In this document: positions 23,028 to 31,307 of the stretch, piece by piece
How the letters are laid out: each line of letters starts with the position of its first letter
How positions within the stretch are numbered: the stretch's first letter is position 1
Source of the DNA: JAYEIA01 sp964472505
GTDB lineage: Bacteria > Bacteroidota > Bacteroidia > Bacteroidales > JAADGE01
Reading direction: 5' to 3'
NCBI GenBank assembly: GCA_964472505.1
Contig: CAYYQW010000029.1
Span: 1-41,885 of the forward strand
DNA length: 41,885 nucleotides
The notes under the pieces: generated by a model
Told to the model about the DNA's origin: nothing
The model's input: the letters and a program-made list of their open reading frames with translations, nothing else
The model's database searches: none
Made by a program: the position numbers and the translations under genes

Positions 23028-24359
23028 TTACAATAAATCTCCCGCAAGCTCCGATAGTTTGCTGCGCTCTCCTTTTACCAGATTGATATGTGCAAACAAA
23101 TTTTGACCGTTCATGCGGTCAATGAGGTAGGAGAGGCCGTTTGATTTTTTATCAAGATAGGGAGAGTCAATCTGATAAATATCTCCCGTAAACACAATTT
23201 TGGTTCCTTCGCCGGCCCGCGTAATGATGGTTTTTACTTCGTGCGGAGTCAGGTTTTGGGCTTCGTCCACAATAAAAAAGACTTTAGAGAGGCTTCTGCC
23301 GCGTATGTATGCAAGCGGAGTAATCAATAATTTCTCTTCCTTGAGCATGTCATCAATGCGTTCTTTTTCTTTGCTGTTTCTTCCAAACTGGTGTTTTATT
23401 ACCGTAAGGTTATCGAAAAGCGGTTGCATATAGGGCCCGATTTTTTCTTTCTCATCGCCCGGCAGATATCCTATATCTCTGTTAGAGAGCGGAACAATGG
23501 GACGTGCCAAAAGTATTTGATCATAATCGTGGCTTTGTTCCAGAGCAGCGGCCAATGCCAGTAGAGTTTTTCCGGTACCGGCTTTTCCGGTTAATGCCGT
23601 CAGAAGTATATCCGGATTTATCAAAGCATTGATGGAAAAGGTTTGCTCTGCATTGCGGGGTGTTATATGGAAAGCATTCTGTTTGGATATTTGATGAATC
23701 TTTTTTTCTTCGGCTTTGTAGGTTGCCAAAGCGCTTGAATTGTTGCCTTTTATAATGAAAAATTCATTGGGCAGCGGGTTTTGGTCAAATTTGAATTCTT
23801 CAATATTTAGGCCTTCTTTGGCATGATACAGACTGTTAATGGTTTTGTCATCGGTATGCAGTTCTTTGGCTGAAGCACGATCAAAGCGCTCTACATCAGC
23901 TACTTTTCCTGTCTCATAATCTTCAGCTTGAATGCCCAACGATTTGGCTTTCATGCGCATGTTGATGTCTTTGCTTACGAGGACAACTGTAGCGTCGCTA
24001 TGATTTTTATGATAATGCTCGGCTACAGCAATTATTCTGTGATCATTGCTACGCTCGGAAAATGAGTTTTGCATTTCTTCCGAAAAATCTTTTCCGGTTG
24101 AAATATTAAGCATGCCGTGCCCTTCAGCTATCGGAATGCCTCCGTTGAACAGCCCGGCTCCCGAAAGTTCGTCCAATTCGCGCATAAATTGGCGTGCATG
24201 GTAGTTTATCATACCGCTGCCTTGCTTGAATTTATCCAATTCTTCCAAAACCATTATCGGAATTACAATGTTGTTCTCTTCAAAATGCCTTAAGCAATTG
24301 TAATCGTGAAGAATAACGTTAGTATCTAAAATGAAAAATTTGGGTGTTTTTTCTGCCAT
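23028..24359 (-). CDS. PhoH family protein with N-terminal PIN domain
   Basis: 443 residues from ATG 24359. A TTG further upstream (24383) is excluded as start because it lies inside the -7 promoter box. Residues 1-140 form a PIN nuclease-like domain (KFFILDTNVILHDYNC, and VVLVSKDINMRMKA). The second half is a PhoH ATPase: Walker A GKAGTGKTLLALAAA, then RPIVPLSNRDIGYLPGDEKE, the Walker B segment VFFIVDEAQNLTPHE and TGDIYQIDSPY. Such PIN-PhoH fusions (PhoH2-like, YlaK-type) have RNA helicase and ribonuclease activity in studied cases. It heads an operon with the Ppx/GppA gene. Confidence 0.92.
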   Translation of the reverse strand: MAEKTPKFFILDTNVILHDYNCLRHFEENNIVIPIMVLEELDKFKQGSGMINYHARQFMRELDELSGAGLFNGGIPIAEGHGMLNISTGKDFSEEMQNSFSERSNDHRIIAVAEHYHKNHSDATVVLVSKDINMRMKAKSLGIQAEDYETGKVADVERFDRASAKELHTDDKTINSLYHAKEGLNIEEFKFDQNPLPNEFFIIKGNNSSALATYKAEEKKIHQISKQNAFHITPRNAEQTFSINALINPDILLTALTGKAGTGKTLLALAAALEQSHDYDQILLARPIVPLSNRDIGYLPGDEKEKIGPYMQPLFDNLTVIKHQFGRNSKEKERIDDMLKEEKLLITPLAYIRGRSLSKVFFIVDEAQNLTPHEVKTIITRAGEGTKIVFTGDIYQIDSPYLDKKSNGLSYLIDRMNGQNLFAHINLVKGERSKLSELAGDLL

Positions 24360-24380
24360 AGTTATATGATTAAGTGTACT

Positions 24381-24388
24381 CAAATATA
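24381..24388 (-). promoter_or_regulatory. -7 box TATATTTG of the phoH-ppx operon
   Basis: On the minus strand this reads TATATTTG, an exact TAnnTTTG match, 21 bases before ATG 24359. The rest of the gap 24389-24650 shows no gene. Confidence 0.6.
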
Positions 24389-24653
24389 TAATAATAAATT
24401 TTCATTCGGAAATATCCGTCGTTTTTTTTAGTCCGGCAAAGCAGAAAAACTGTTTATAGACATGCAGTAATTTTTATTTATCTTATATTTTTTTTGTATA
24501 TTGAGACAGAAAAACAAATGATTAGATGAAATATATTTCTCATAATCAGTTTATAATTTAGTCAGATTAAAATTTTTTGAGATATTTTTATTGAAATAAA
24601 AAACATAATTTATTATTAAAACATGTGCAATATTCTTAAAAAGACTTAAAAAT

Positions 24654-24684
24654 TTTGGTTTTGAAAAAAAGATATTTAAATTTG
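24654..24684 (+). promoter_or_regulatory. Promoter of the peroxiredoxin gene
   Basis: TTTG at 24654-24657 and TAAATTTG at 24677-24684 are spaced by 19 bases, the textbook Bacteroidota -33/-7 arrangement. The leader to ATG 24763 would be about 70 bases and contains a palindrome. Confidence 0.7.
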
Positions 24685-24697
24685 TATTGTTTTTAAA

Positions 24698-24714
24698 ATT
24701 GTAACGATTACAAT
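24698..24714 (+). promoter_or_regulatory. Operator-like palindrome in the peroxiredoxin leader
   Basis: ATTGTAA-CGA-TTACAAT is a perfect 7-3-7 inverted repeat 13 bases downstream of the -7 box. The position over the start of the transcript is typical of a repressor site, and the motif has the general look of a Fur/PerR-family operator. No regulator gene is adjacent. Confidence 0.5.
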
Positions 24715-24762
24715 ATTGTTTTGAAATCTAAATTAAATTATTAATCTTAAAAATTTATAAAA

Positions 24763-25425
24763 ATGGAAGACCAAAAACAAGGAATGCCTTTATTAGGCGA
24801 CAGTTTCCCCGAAATGGAAGTACAAACTACACACGGAATGAAAAACCTGCCCGGCGACTTCAAAGGCAAATGGTTTGTATTGTTCAGCCATCCGGCTGAT
24901 TTTACTCCGGTATGTACCACTGAGTTCGTTGCTTTCCAAGAAAAGTACGATGAGTTTAAAAAGCTTAATACCGAATTAATCGGAATGAGCGTTGACCAAG
25001 TATTCTCGCATATTAAGTGGGAGCAATGGATTGAGGAAAATATGAATACTAAAATTGAATTCCCGATTATTGCCGACACGGGAGCAGTAGCACAAAAACT
25101 GGGAATTATTCATCCCGGCAAAGGAACCAATACCGTACGTGCCGTATTTATTGTAGATGACAAAGGAAAAATCCGAATTATTTTCTACTATCCGCAAGAA
25201 TTGGGTCGTAATATGGACGAGATTTTACGTGCCGTAAAAGGTATGCAAACATCCGATAAACACAAGGTTGCCATTCCGGCTAACTGGCCTAATAATACTC
25301 AGCTTAAAGACCGCGTAATTGTACCGCCTGCTACGAATGTGAAAGATGCCGAACAGCGCCTTAAAGATGCCAAAGACGGCAAATTTGAGTGTTACGATTG
25401 GTGGTTATGCCATAAAGAACTCTAA
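24763..25425 (+). CDS. Prx6-type peroxiredoxin
   Basis: A 220-residue thiol peroxidase. The peroxidatic Cys51 lies in the motif PADFTPVCTTEF (Pro44, Thr48, Cys51), and the conserved arginine is in TNTVRAVFIVD. The C-terminal arm is of the long Prx6 type and ends with two further cysteines, Cys210 and Cys216 (CYDWWLC), an arrangement known from archaeal hexadimer peroxiredoxins such as that of Aeropyrum, where they help resolve the oxidised active site. It reduces hydrogen peroxide and organic hydroperoxides in the cytoplasm. A canonical promoter and a palindromic candidate operator precede it. Confidence 0.95.
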   Translation: MEDQKQGMPLLGDSFPEMEVQTTHGMKNLPGDFKGKWFVLFSHPADFTPVCTTEFVAFQEKYDEFKKLNTELIGMSVDQVFSHIKWEQWIEENMNTKIEFPIIADTGAVAQKLGIIHPGKGTNTVRAVFIVDDKGKIRIIFYYPQELGRNMDEILRAVKGMQTSDKHKVAIPANWPNNTQLKDRVIVPPATNVKDAEQRLKDAKDGKFECYDWWLCHKEL

Positions 25426-25445
25426 AGAATTTTCTCATAATAGTG

Positions 25446-25477
25446 AAAATGCAGGTCTTTCGGGGCTTGCATTTTTT
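25446..25477. terminator. Terminator between convergent peroxiredoxin and ATPase genes
   Basis: AAAATGCA (25446-25453) pairs with TGCATTTT (25468-25475), extended by two weaker pairs, with a T-run on the plus strand and A-rich sequence allowing use from both sides. It overlaps the stop region of the minus-strand ATPase gene. Confidence 0.65.
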
Positions 25478-26618
25478 ATGCTTTATCAATCCAACTCAAA
25501 TAATTAGATGGATTGATGATTTGGAAGGAAGCATCCGGATAGGCTTTTGACCAAGCCGCCGGAGCCTTTGGCTGCTTTTTGGGGTTCGCTTTAAACTCAA
25601 AAGCGGAAATTTCACCCTGATATTCTTCCACCCAATCAATTTCCTGTTGATCATATGTACGCCAAAAATATTTTGCGGCAAAAATATTATTGTATGAAAG
25701 ATATTTCACTCGTTCCGATGCAAGATAATTTTCCCAAAGTATGCCTTTGTCATTTCTAAATTCATAATCGTTCATGTTGTTGATCAGGGTATTTCGAATA
25801 CCGTTATCAAAAAAATACCAGCGACTCATTTTTGTAATTTCTTTTCTTAAATTTCTGCTGAAACCTTCTAACTTGAATATTACAAATACTTTAGATAACA
25901 AATCTAAATAGGATGCCACGGTATCTTTATGAATTTCCAAATTATTAGCTAATTCACTCAAGGACACCTCGCTTCCTACTTGATAGGCCAGCAGACGTAA
26001 CAAATTTCGGATTTTGTCGGCGTTTTTTATTCCTTCAAATTCCAATATATCTTTCAGTAGGTAGGCATTAGAAAGTTCATGCAGGTATTTTTCTCTTTGC
26101 GCTTTGTCCGGATAGTGGATAAGTTCAGGATAATTTCCGTAAACCAAGCGGTGCTCTAATCGGCTTCGAGTCTCGGCTATGTTTTCTGTTTTACTGTACT
26201 CTGACTGTGCAAAAGGATAGAGCGTGAAAGTGGTTTTTCTGCCGGTCAAGGGTTCTCCCAACCGGTTGCGCATATCGAAAGCAGATGAGCCGGTAACCAA
26301 GATTCGAAGTCCTTCTATGTGGTCGGCTAATAATTTCAGAATAAGCCCAATTTCCGGAATTTTCTGTGCTTCATCAATTACAAGCAAATCGGTTTTCCCG
26401 AAAATCAATTTATAATTTTCAATAGTTCTCGGCTGTAATAACTCATGAACCGACATATCTTCGCCGTTAAGAAACATATAATCATAAGGGACTTCTTTTA
26501 TTATTCTTTTGATTAGTTCGGTTTTCCCGGTTCTTCTTGCTCCCATAAGGACACATACATGCTGAGGGATAAGAGCCTCAAGGATCTGATTTTGGATATA
26601 TCGAGCTATAAATTTCAT
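25476..26618 (-). CDS. AAA_14/DUF4143 family ATPase
   Basis: A 380-residue ATPase. Walker A is GARRTGKT (residues 26-33) and Walker B is LLVIDEAQKIPEIG; a sensor-like segment ILVTGSSAFDMRN follows. The C-terminal part is DUF4143 (WYFFDNGIRNTL, then ENYLASERVKYL, FWRTYDQQEIDWVEEYQGE and AFEFK), which has a restriction-nuclease-like shape: the D..E-x-K pattern in EIDWVEE...FEFK is visible. These genes are common accessory genes of unknown role in Bacteroidota and archaea, sometimes grouped with mobile or stress loci. A perfect 36-bp palindrome lies upstream. Confidence 0.88.
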   Translation of the reverse strand: MKFIARYIQNQILEALIPQHVCVLMGARRTGKTELIKRIIKEVPYDYMFLNGEDMSVHELLQPRTIENYKLIFGKTDLLVIDEAQKIPEIGLILKLLADHIEGLRILVTGSSAFDMRNRLGEPLTGRKTTFTLYPFAQSEYSKTENIAETRSRLEHRLVYGNYPELIHYPDKAQREKYLHELSNAYLLKDILEFEGIKNADKIRNLLRLLAYQVGSEVSLSELANNLEIHKDTVASYLDLLSKVFVIFKLEGFSRNLRKEITKMSRWYFFDNGIRNTLINNMNDYEFRNDKGILWENYLASERVKYLSYNNIFAAKYFWRTYDQQEIDWVEEYQGEISAFEFKANPKKQPKAPAAWSKAYPDASFQIINPSNYLSWIDKA

Positions 26619-26647
26619 CGTTTATTGTCTTATGCGTTTCATACAGG

Positions 26648-26655
26648 CAAATATA
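26648..26655 (-). promoter_or_regulatory. -7 box TATATTTG of the AAA_14 ATPase gene
   Basis: Minus-strand TATATTTG, 29 bases before ATG 26618, matches TAnnTTTG. Confidence 0.5.
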
Positions 26656-26701
26656 CAAAAAATTAATTTTCTGCCGGCCTAAATTAGCTATTTTTCGCTA
26701 T

Positions 26702-26737
26702 TTAATTAGCGGAATTTAGCTAAATTCCGCTAATTAA
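26702..26737. repeat. Perfect 36-bp palindrome upstream of the AAA_14 ATPase
   Basis: The sequence reads the same on both strands from 26702 to 26737, with arms TTAATTAGCGGAATTTAG (18 bases) and centre AGCT. Nearby (26684-26700) are further TTAGCTA and CGCTA partial copies. It lies between the divergent ATPase and folC genes, 50-90 bases upstream of the ATPase -7 box. It could be an operator, a cruciform-forming site or a copy of a palindromic repeat that travels with this gene family. Confidence 0.9.
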
Positions 26738-26833
26738 CCGGCGAAATTTTCATTTTTTACTTTCAAAATGTGTTTTATTCTGTTTTTCTGTTCAAAATAT
26801 TTAACAGTTGCTCGGCTGTTTTTAACAAATACC

Positions 26834-26841
26834 TATCTTTG
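26834..26841 (+). promoter_or_regulatory. -7 box TATCTTTG of folC
   Basis: TATCTTTG matches TAnnTTTG and lies 15 bases before the folC ATG. A TTG at 26808-26810 is a possible but widely spaced -33 element. Confidence 0.5.
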
Positions 26842-26856
26842 TGAAAAATTTAGACC

Positions 26857-28152
26857 ATGAATTACGAGGAAGTATTGGACTACTTGTTTTCGCAACTGCC
26901 CATGTACCAAAGGGTAGGGCCGCCGGCTTTTAAAAAGGATTTGGGAAACATAAAAAAACTGTGTGAGCACTCCGGGCATCCCGAGCGAAAGTTCGACAGC
27001 ATACACATTGCCGGAACCAACGGAAAAGGTTCCGCAGCTCACATGCTTGCATCGGTTTTGCAGGAAGCCGGTTACAAAGTGGGGCTTTATACATCACCGC
27101 ATTTGAAATCATACCGTGAGCGCATAAGGATTAACGGTAAGAAAATCTCCAAGGATTATGTTACGGATTATATCAATAAGCGTATCGACTTGTACGACAA
27201 TGTAAAGCCGTCATTTTTTGAGATGAGTGTAGCTATGGCTTTCGATTATTTTGCCGATGAGTCGGTAGATTTTGCCGTAGTAGAAACCGGCTTGGGCGGA
27301 CGCCTCGATTCTACCAATATTATTCGACCTCTGCTTTCCGTAATCACAAATATTGGTTACGACCACATGCAATTTTTGGGCGATACGCTTGAACAAATTG
27401 CTTTTGAAAAAGCGGGTATTATCAAACAAAATGTGCCGGTAGTTATCGGTCAGGCACAAAGCCAAACACGCAGTATTTTTCTGGAAAATGCCGAGCTCAA
27501 GAATGCTCCTCTTTATTTTGCCGATTATCTTTATTCGGCTGATTATTCTTTTATGAGTACCGACTACAAGCAAATTCTGAATGTATATAAAGGCGGTGAA
27601 TTGTACTATGAAAATTTACATTGTGATTTAATCGGCATTTATCAGCGGAAAAATCTTCTTACCGTTTTACAGGCAACAGATATTCTATCGAAAGCTTACC
27701 CTATAAGCCGAGAGTCGATTTATAAAGGCTTGGCTAATGTTAGAAAAAATACCGGTATTGCCGGTCGCTGGCACATATTAGGCTTTAATCCTTTAAGCAT
27801 AGCAGATACGGCGCATAATATTGACGGCTTGAAAGAGGTGTTTGAACAAATTCGTATGACACCGTACAAGAAATTACACATCGTATTGGGTACGGTAAAT
27901 GATAAAAGTTTAAACCAAATTTTGCGCTTATTTCCGAAAGAAGCTGAGTACTATTTTACACAGGCAAAGGTACCGCGTGCTTTGTCGGCTGATAAATTAT
28001 GCGCTGAGGCCGAGGCCTTTGGTCTTTCCGGCAGAATTATACGAGAAGTGGATAAGGCTTATGCTCAAGCCCGAAAAAATGCTCAAAGCCAAGATTTTAT
28101 CTTTGTAGGCGGCAGCACCTTTGTTGTAGCTGAAGTTTTGGATGACGATTAG
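26857..28152 (+). CDS. folC: Folylpolyglutamate synthase / dihydrofolate synthase
   Basis: A 431-residue Mur-ligase-family enzyme. The P-loop is HIAGTNGKGSAAHMLASV near residue 50, followed by GLYTSPHL and ERIRING. The metal and substrate segments FFEMSVAMAFDYF, VETGLGGRLDSTNI and ITNIGYDHMQFLG are intact, as is KAGIIK. The C-terminal Mur ligase domain contains the GRW segment and DTAHNIDGL. It joins glutamate to dihydropteroate and to reduced folates in the cytoplasm. It is transcribed alone and converges with the methyltransferase gene, with only 7 bases between stops. Confidence 0.95.
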   Translation: MNYEEVLDYLFSQLPMYQRVGPPAFKKDLGNIKKLCEHSGHPERKFDSIHIAGTNGKGSAAHMLASVLQEAGYKVGLYTSPHLKSYRERIRINGKKISKDYVTDYINKRIDLYDNVKPSFFEMSVAMAFDYFADESVDFAVVETGLGGRLDSTNIIRPLLSVITNIGYDHMQFLGDTLEQIAFEKAGIIKQNVPVVIGQAQSQTRSIFLENAELKNAPLYFADYLYSADYSFMSTDYKQILNVYKGGELYYENLHCDLIGIYQRKNLLTVLQATDILSKAYPISRESIYKGLANVRKNTGIAGRWHILGFNPLSIADTAHNIDGLKEVFEQIRMTPYKKLHIVLGTVNDKSLNQILRLFPKEAEYYFTQAKVPRALSADKLCAEAEAFGLSGRIIREVDKAYAQARKNAQSQDFIFVGGSTFVVAEVLDDD

Positions 28153-28159
28153 CAGATAG

Positions 28160-28762
28160 TTATTTTTCTCCGTAAGCAAGAAATACGGGAAATTCTTTGT
28201 CGTTTTTCTTGTTTACAAAAATACGCTCTGCTTTTGCTTCTTTAAATCCGGCTTTTTCAAAGTATTTTATGAAGGTTTCCGGATTAAAGCCGTGATGTTC
28301 CACAGATGTGTTTTCACTATGAAAACTGCCGTCTTCCGTTTCGAGATCGCCTATGGCAAACTTCCCGCCCGCTTTTAATGATTTATACACTACTTTGGCA
28401 AATCGCTCAATATCAATGATATGGTGAAATGTCATGCTTGAGATTATTAAATCATAACTATCTTCCGGAAGTTCATCCGTATTGGCATTAAAGTTTTTGA
28501 GTTTACAATGTTTACATTTTTGAATCTTAATTTTTTCACCAAGCTCATTAAGCATGCCTTCCGAATTATCGTAGCCGGTAATGCTTTTTACAAAAGGCAC
28601 AAATTGCATCATAAGCAATCCGGTACCGGCGCCTATATCTGCAATATCCATTTTGTTGTCTAAGGCTACTTTTTTGCGTATGGCTTTAAAAATGTTTTTT
28701 GCCAGGTTTATACGACTTTGTTCGGCATCCCAGCGTTTGGCTATTTCATCAAATTTGTTCAC
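28160..28762 (-). CDS. Class I SAM-dependent methyltransferase
   Basis: 200 residues from GTG 28762 (start VNKFDEIAKRWD, initiated with Met). A longer ORF reaches ATG 28798, but a TATATTTG promoter box lies between, so the GTG is the likelier start. The Rossmann motif I is MDIADIGAGTGLLMMQF; motif II and later segments are seen in ITGYDNSEGML, DLIISSMTFHHI and KAGGKFAIGDLETEDGSFH. It resembles UbiE/Methyltransf_11-type small-molecule methylases. The substrate cannot be told. No partner gene is adjacent. Confidence 0.85.
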   Translation of the reverse strand: MNKFDEIAKRWDAEQSRINLAKNIFKAIRKKVALDNKMDIADIGAGTGLLMMQFVPFVKSITGYDNSEGMLNELGEKIKIQKCKHCKLKNFNANTDELPEDSYDLIISSMTFHHIIDIERFAKVVYKSLKAGGKFAIGDLETEDGSFHSENTSVEHHGFNPETFIKYFEKAGFKEAKAERIFVNKKNDKEFPVFLAYGEK

Positions 28763-28776
28763 GGTTGTTTTTTTTT

Positions 28777-28784
28777 CAAATATA
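28777..28784 (-). promoter_or_regulatory. -7 box TATATTTG deciding the methyltransferase start
   Basis: Minus-strand TATATTTG, 14 bases before GTG 28762. Transcription would begin at about 28770, downstream of the ATG at 28798, so the longer reading frame cannot be used from this promoter. Confidence 0.55.
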
Positions 28785-28883
28785 TAATAAAATATCAAAA
28801 ACTAATAGTTTCAGCCAATTGTATTTTATATAATGATAATTTTTTTGATATTTTTAAGCTTTGAAATTTCAAACCATTTGACG

Positions 28884-31259
28884 ATGAAAAAATACAGCTT
28901 TGTTTTCTTTCTGCTTCTTGGACTTTGGACAGCAGGATGCGAAGATTCGATTGAAACTAAAAACCATGAACCCCTAATATTGGATGAGAAAGGAGTTTTG
29001 TCGGCCGAAACTAAACAATATGTCGCTGAGTTTGAATACCCGCAGGCACATCCGTATATCATTCGGACTGCCGACAGTATTGATGCTCGAGTAATTGGTG
29101 CGGCGGCGGATGAGTTTTTCAATCAAGACGCAGGACTTCATCCGAATCCAAAATTTTTTGAAAAGCAAGGGGTATATATTTTTGTGAGTGAATATCCGGC
29201 TTTGGTGCAAGTAAGGGTCGGAAGTGAAATAAAATTGCAGGCACAGTGGGGCGGAGTCACGGCAGGCTCTGAATATCTTCAAATTCAAAAAATAGCGCAA
29301 GACGGGCGGCTTGGAAAATCAACGGAAGCATTTATTCATTTTACATCTAAAAAACTGCCGGAAATTACCGAGCTTTCCGGTTTTAAAAAGTTTGTTTATA
29401 ATGATTTAACAACTTTCCTGTCATCGGAGCTAAGTATGTTAAGCCTTCCGTCAGACTCCTTTTATGGTGAGTACATGCTAAAACCGGCCATGGAATTGCG
29501 CATTAAAGAATTATCCGGTTTCGGAGGGTGGTGGATGAGTTATATTATAATTTTTATACTTGCTCTTGCAGTAACATGGCTTTTGAATAAATTGATTTTT
29601 AGTGCTTTAATGAGAAAAGCGACGCTAAGTATAAAAAATACCGGAAAAATGATTCTGAGCTTTATCATAGGCCTTGGTTTTGCAGTTCCGGCAGTAGGAA
29701 GCGCCATTTTGTTGTCCGGCTCGAGAATGGAAGACCAAATTGCTCTGAAAGAAATGGGTTTGGAGTTTACTGAAAGTTTTAGTTTTCACCCCGATGCCTT
29801 TAACTCGCCTACGGCTTGGTATTTAGCCTTATTGGTTTTTGTATTATTCTTTCTGAAATCAATTTTTCAAAGATACGATTTGCTTGTGAATTTTTCCGAT
29901 TCGCCGGAAGAACAACGCAGAGCATATTATATCTATAAGACGGATAATCCGCTTGAAGCCATGCGGCAAAACATTATATACGACACCGGCCGCGGCGATG
30001 ATGAAGCCCGCGAATTTGAACAAGCCCCTTATACATATTTAATTAAGAAGCATTTTATACGCAGTTTGTATTTTTCATTTATTATAGCTTTTGCAGCTTA
30101 TTTTTTCTTGCCGAAAGCTTTATCTTTAGCGGCAATATTCTTCTGGCTGCTGGTATTGATTAAGGGCGTATTTGCTTTTTTTAGCTCGGCAGGAAAAAAG
30201 TACAGCGATTCCGATGCCGATTTTACGAAAAATATTGAAAAACTCAGCCAAGAGTTGGAAAAACATCCGGATACAGTTGAATTACTTGTAAAACGTGCTG
30301 AGGCATTATTTAACATTCAGCATTGGGATGAAGCTCTCTCTGATTATAACAGAGCCATAGAATTAGAGCCCGAAACCGGAGATTTGTATTATGCCCGAGC
30401 ATCTGTTTTTGAAAAATTAAATCGTACAGAAGCAGCCATAAAAGATTATGATGCAGCGATTAAACACGGATCCGATTTGACTTCGGTTCTGAACGATAAA
30501 GCTTTGTTGTACCAAATAACAGGCAACAACCTTAAAGCAGCAGAAATGTACACAGACTTAATACAGGCAACCGATAAATGGTGGTTGCCCTATTACAATC
30601 GGGGTATTTGCTTTTTTAACGAGCAAGAAAATGAAAAAGCATTGGCTGATTTTTCTAAGGCCGTAAAGTTAAATCCTAAAGAGAAAGACATTTATTGGCA
30701 TCTTGCTTTTGTGAATGAACGTTTAGGACAAAATAAGGAAGCTGAAAACAATTATACTCAAACCTTAAGTTTCGACAAGACGGATGCCGCCGTGCTGTAT
30801 CACCGCGCACAGCTTTACGAGAAACAAAACCTATTTGATAAAGCCGAGAAAGATTATACGGCGATAGAAACAATACACAAAGAAGTGGCGCCTTCGGATT
30901 ATTATCCGGCAGCTTTAAAAAGCCGGGCAAAAATATATAACAGTCAGCAAAATTATAAACAAGCTGTGGCAGATTATTCGCTATTGATTTCAATTGCCCC
31001 GGCACCCGAAAACTATCTTTTGCGGGGAATGGCTTATTCAAAATTACGAGATTTAGATGCAGCTTTAAATGATTTCAATCACGTTTTGGAAGATGACTCG
31101 AATAATGTAACAGCTTTAAGTATGCGCGGCGGCATATATGCCGAGAAAAATGATTCGCAAGCGGCTGTTGCCGATTTTGAAAAAGCCCTGCAAAAGGGCA
31201 TGAACAAACATCCGCAAATTATGGATTATATTAATAAGCACCGCAAAGAGGAACCATAA
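28884..31259 (+). CDS. Membrane lipoprotein with TPR repeats (TPM-like N-terminus)
   Basis: About 791 residues from ATG 28884; an ATG at 28833 is in frame but would put 17 residues before a good lipoprotein signal (LLLGLWTAGC, Cys19). Residues 30-200 resemble a TPM domain, the fold of YgcG-type proteins (LDEKGVLSAETKQYV, then QGVYIFVSEYP and VRVGSEI). Four or five hydrophobic helices follow at about 215-240, 253-280, 311-330 and 393-435. From about 455 to the end there are eight or so tetratricopeptide repeats (DEALSDYNRAIELEPETGDL, EKALADFSKAVKLNPKEKDI). A role in assembling or maintaining a membrane complex is plausible, but function is unknown. Confidence 0.8.
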   Translation: MKKYSFVFFLLLGLWTAGCEDSIETKNHEPLILDEKGVLSAETKQYVAEFEYPQAHPYIIRTADSIDARVIGAAADEFFNQDAGLHPNPKFFEKQGVYIFVSEYPALVQVRVGSEIKLQAQWGGVTAGSEYLQIQKIAQDGRLGKSTEAFIHFTSKKLPEITELSGFKKFVYNDLTTFLSSELSMLSLPSDSFYGEYMLKPAMELRIKELSGFGGWWMSYIIIFILALAVTWLLNKLIFSALMRKATLSIKNTGKMILSFIIGLGFAVPAVGSAILLSGSRMEDQIALKEMGLEFTESFSFHPDAFNSPTAWYLALLVFVLFFLKSIFQRYDLLVNFSDSPEEQRRAYYIYKTDNPLEAMRQNIIYDTGRGDDEAREFEQAPYTYLIKKHFIRSLYFSFIIAFAAYFFLPKALSLAAIFFWLLVLIKGVFAFFSSAGKKYSDSDADFTKNIEKLSQELEKHPDTVELLVKRAEALFNIQHWDEALSDYNRAIELEPETGDLYYARASVFEKLNRTEAAIKDYDAAIKHGSDLTSVLNDKALLYQITGNNLKAAEMYTDLIQATDKWWLPYYNRGICFFNEQENEKALADFSKAVKLNPKEKDIYWHLAFVNERLGQNKEAENNYTQTLSFDKTDAAVLYHRAQLYEKQNLFDKAEKDYTAIETIHKEVAPSDYYPAALKSRAKIYNSQQNYKQAVADYSLLISIAPAPENYLLRGMAYSKLRDLDAALNDFNHVLEDDSNNVTALSMRGGIYAEKNDSQAAVADFEKALQKGMNKHPQIMDYINKHRKEEP

Positions 31260-31260
31260 T

Positions 31261-31289
31261 AAAAAAGCCGGCAAGAAGCCGGCTTTTTT
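31261..31289. terminator. Bidirectional intrinsic terminator
   Basis: AAAAAAGCCGGC (31261-31272) and GCCGGCTTTTTT (31278-31289) form a perfect stem with a 5-base loop, with T-runs on both strands. It serves the TPR lipoprotein gene and the convergent endonuclease I gene. Confidence 0.9.
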
Positions 31290-31307
31290 ATTGGAGAGCA
31301 CCTTGCT

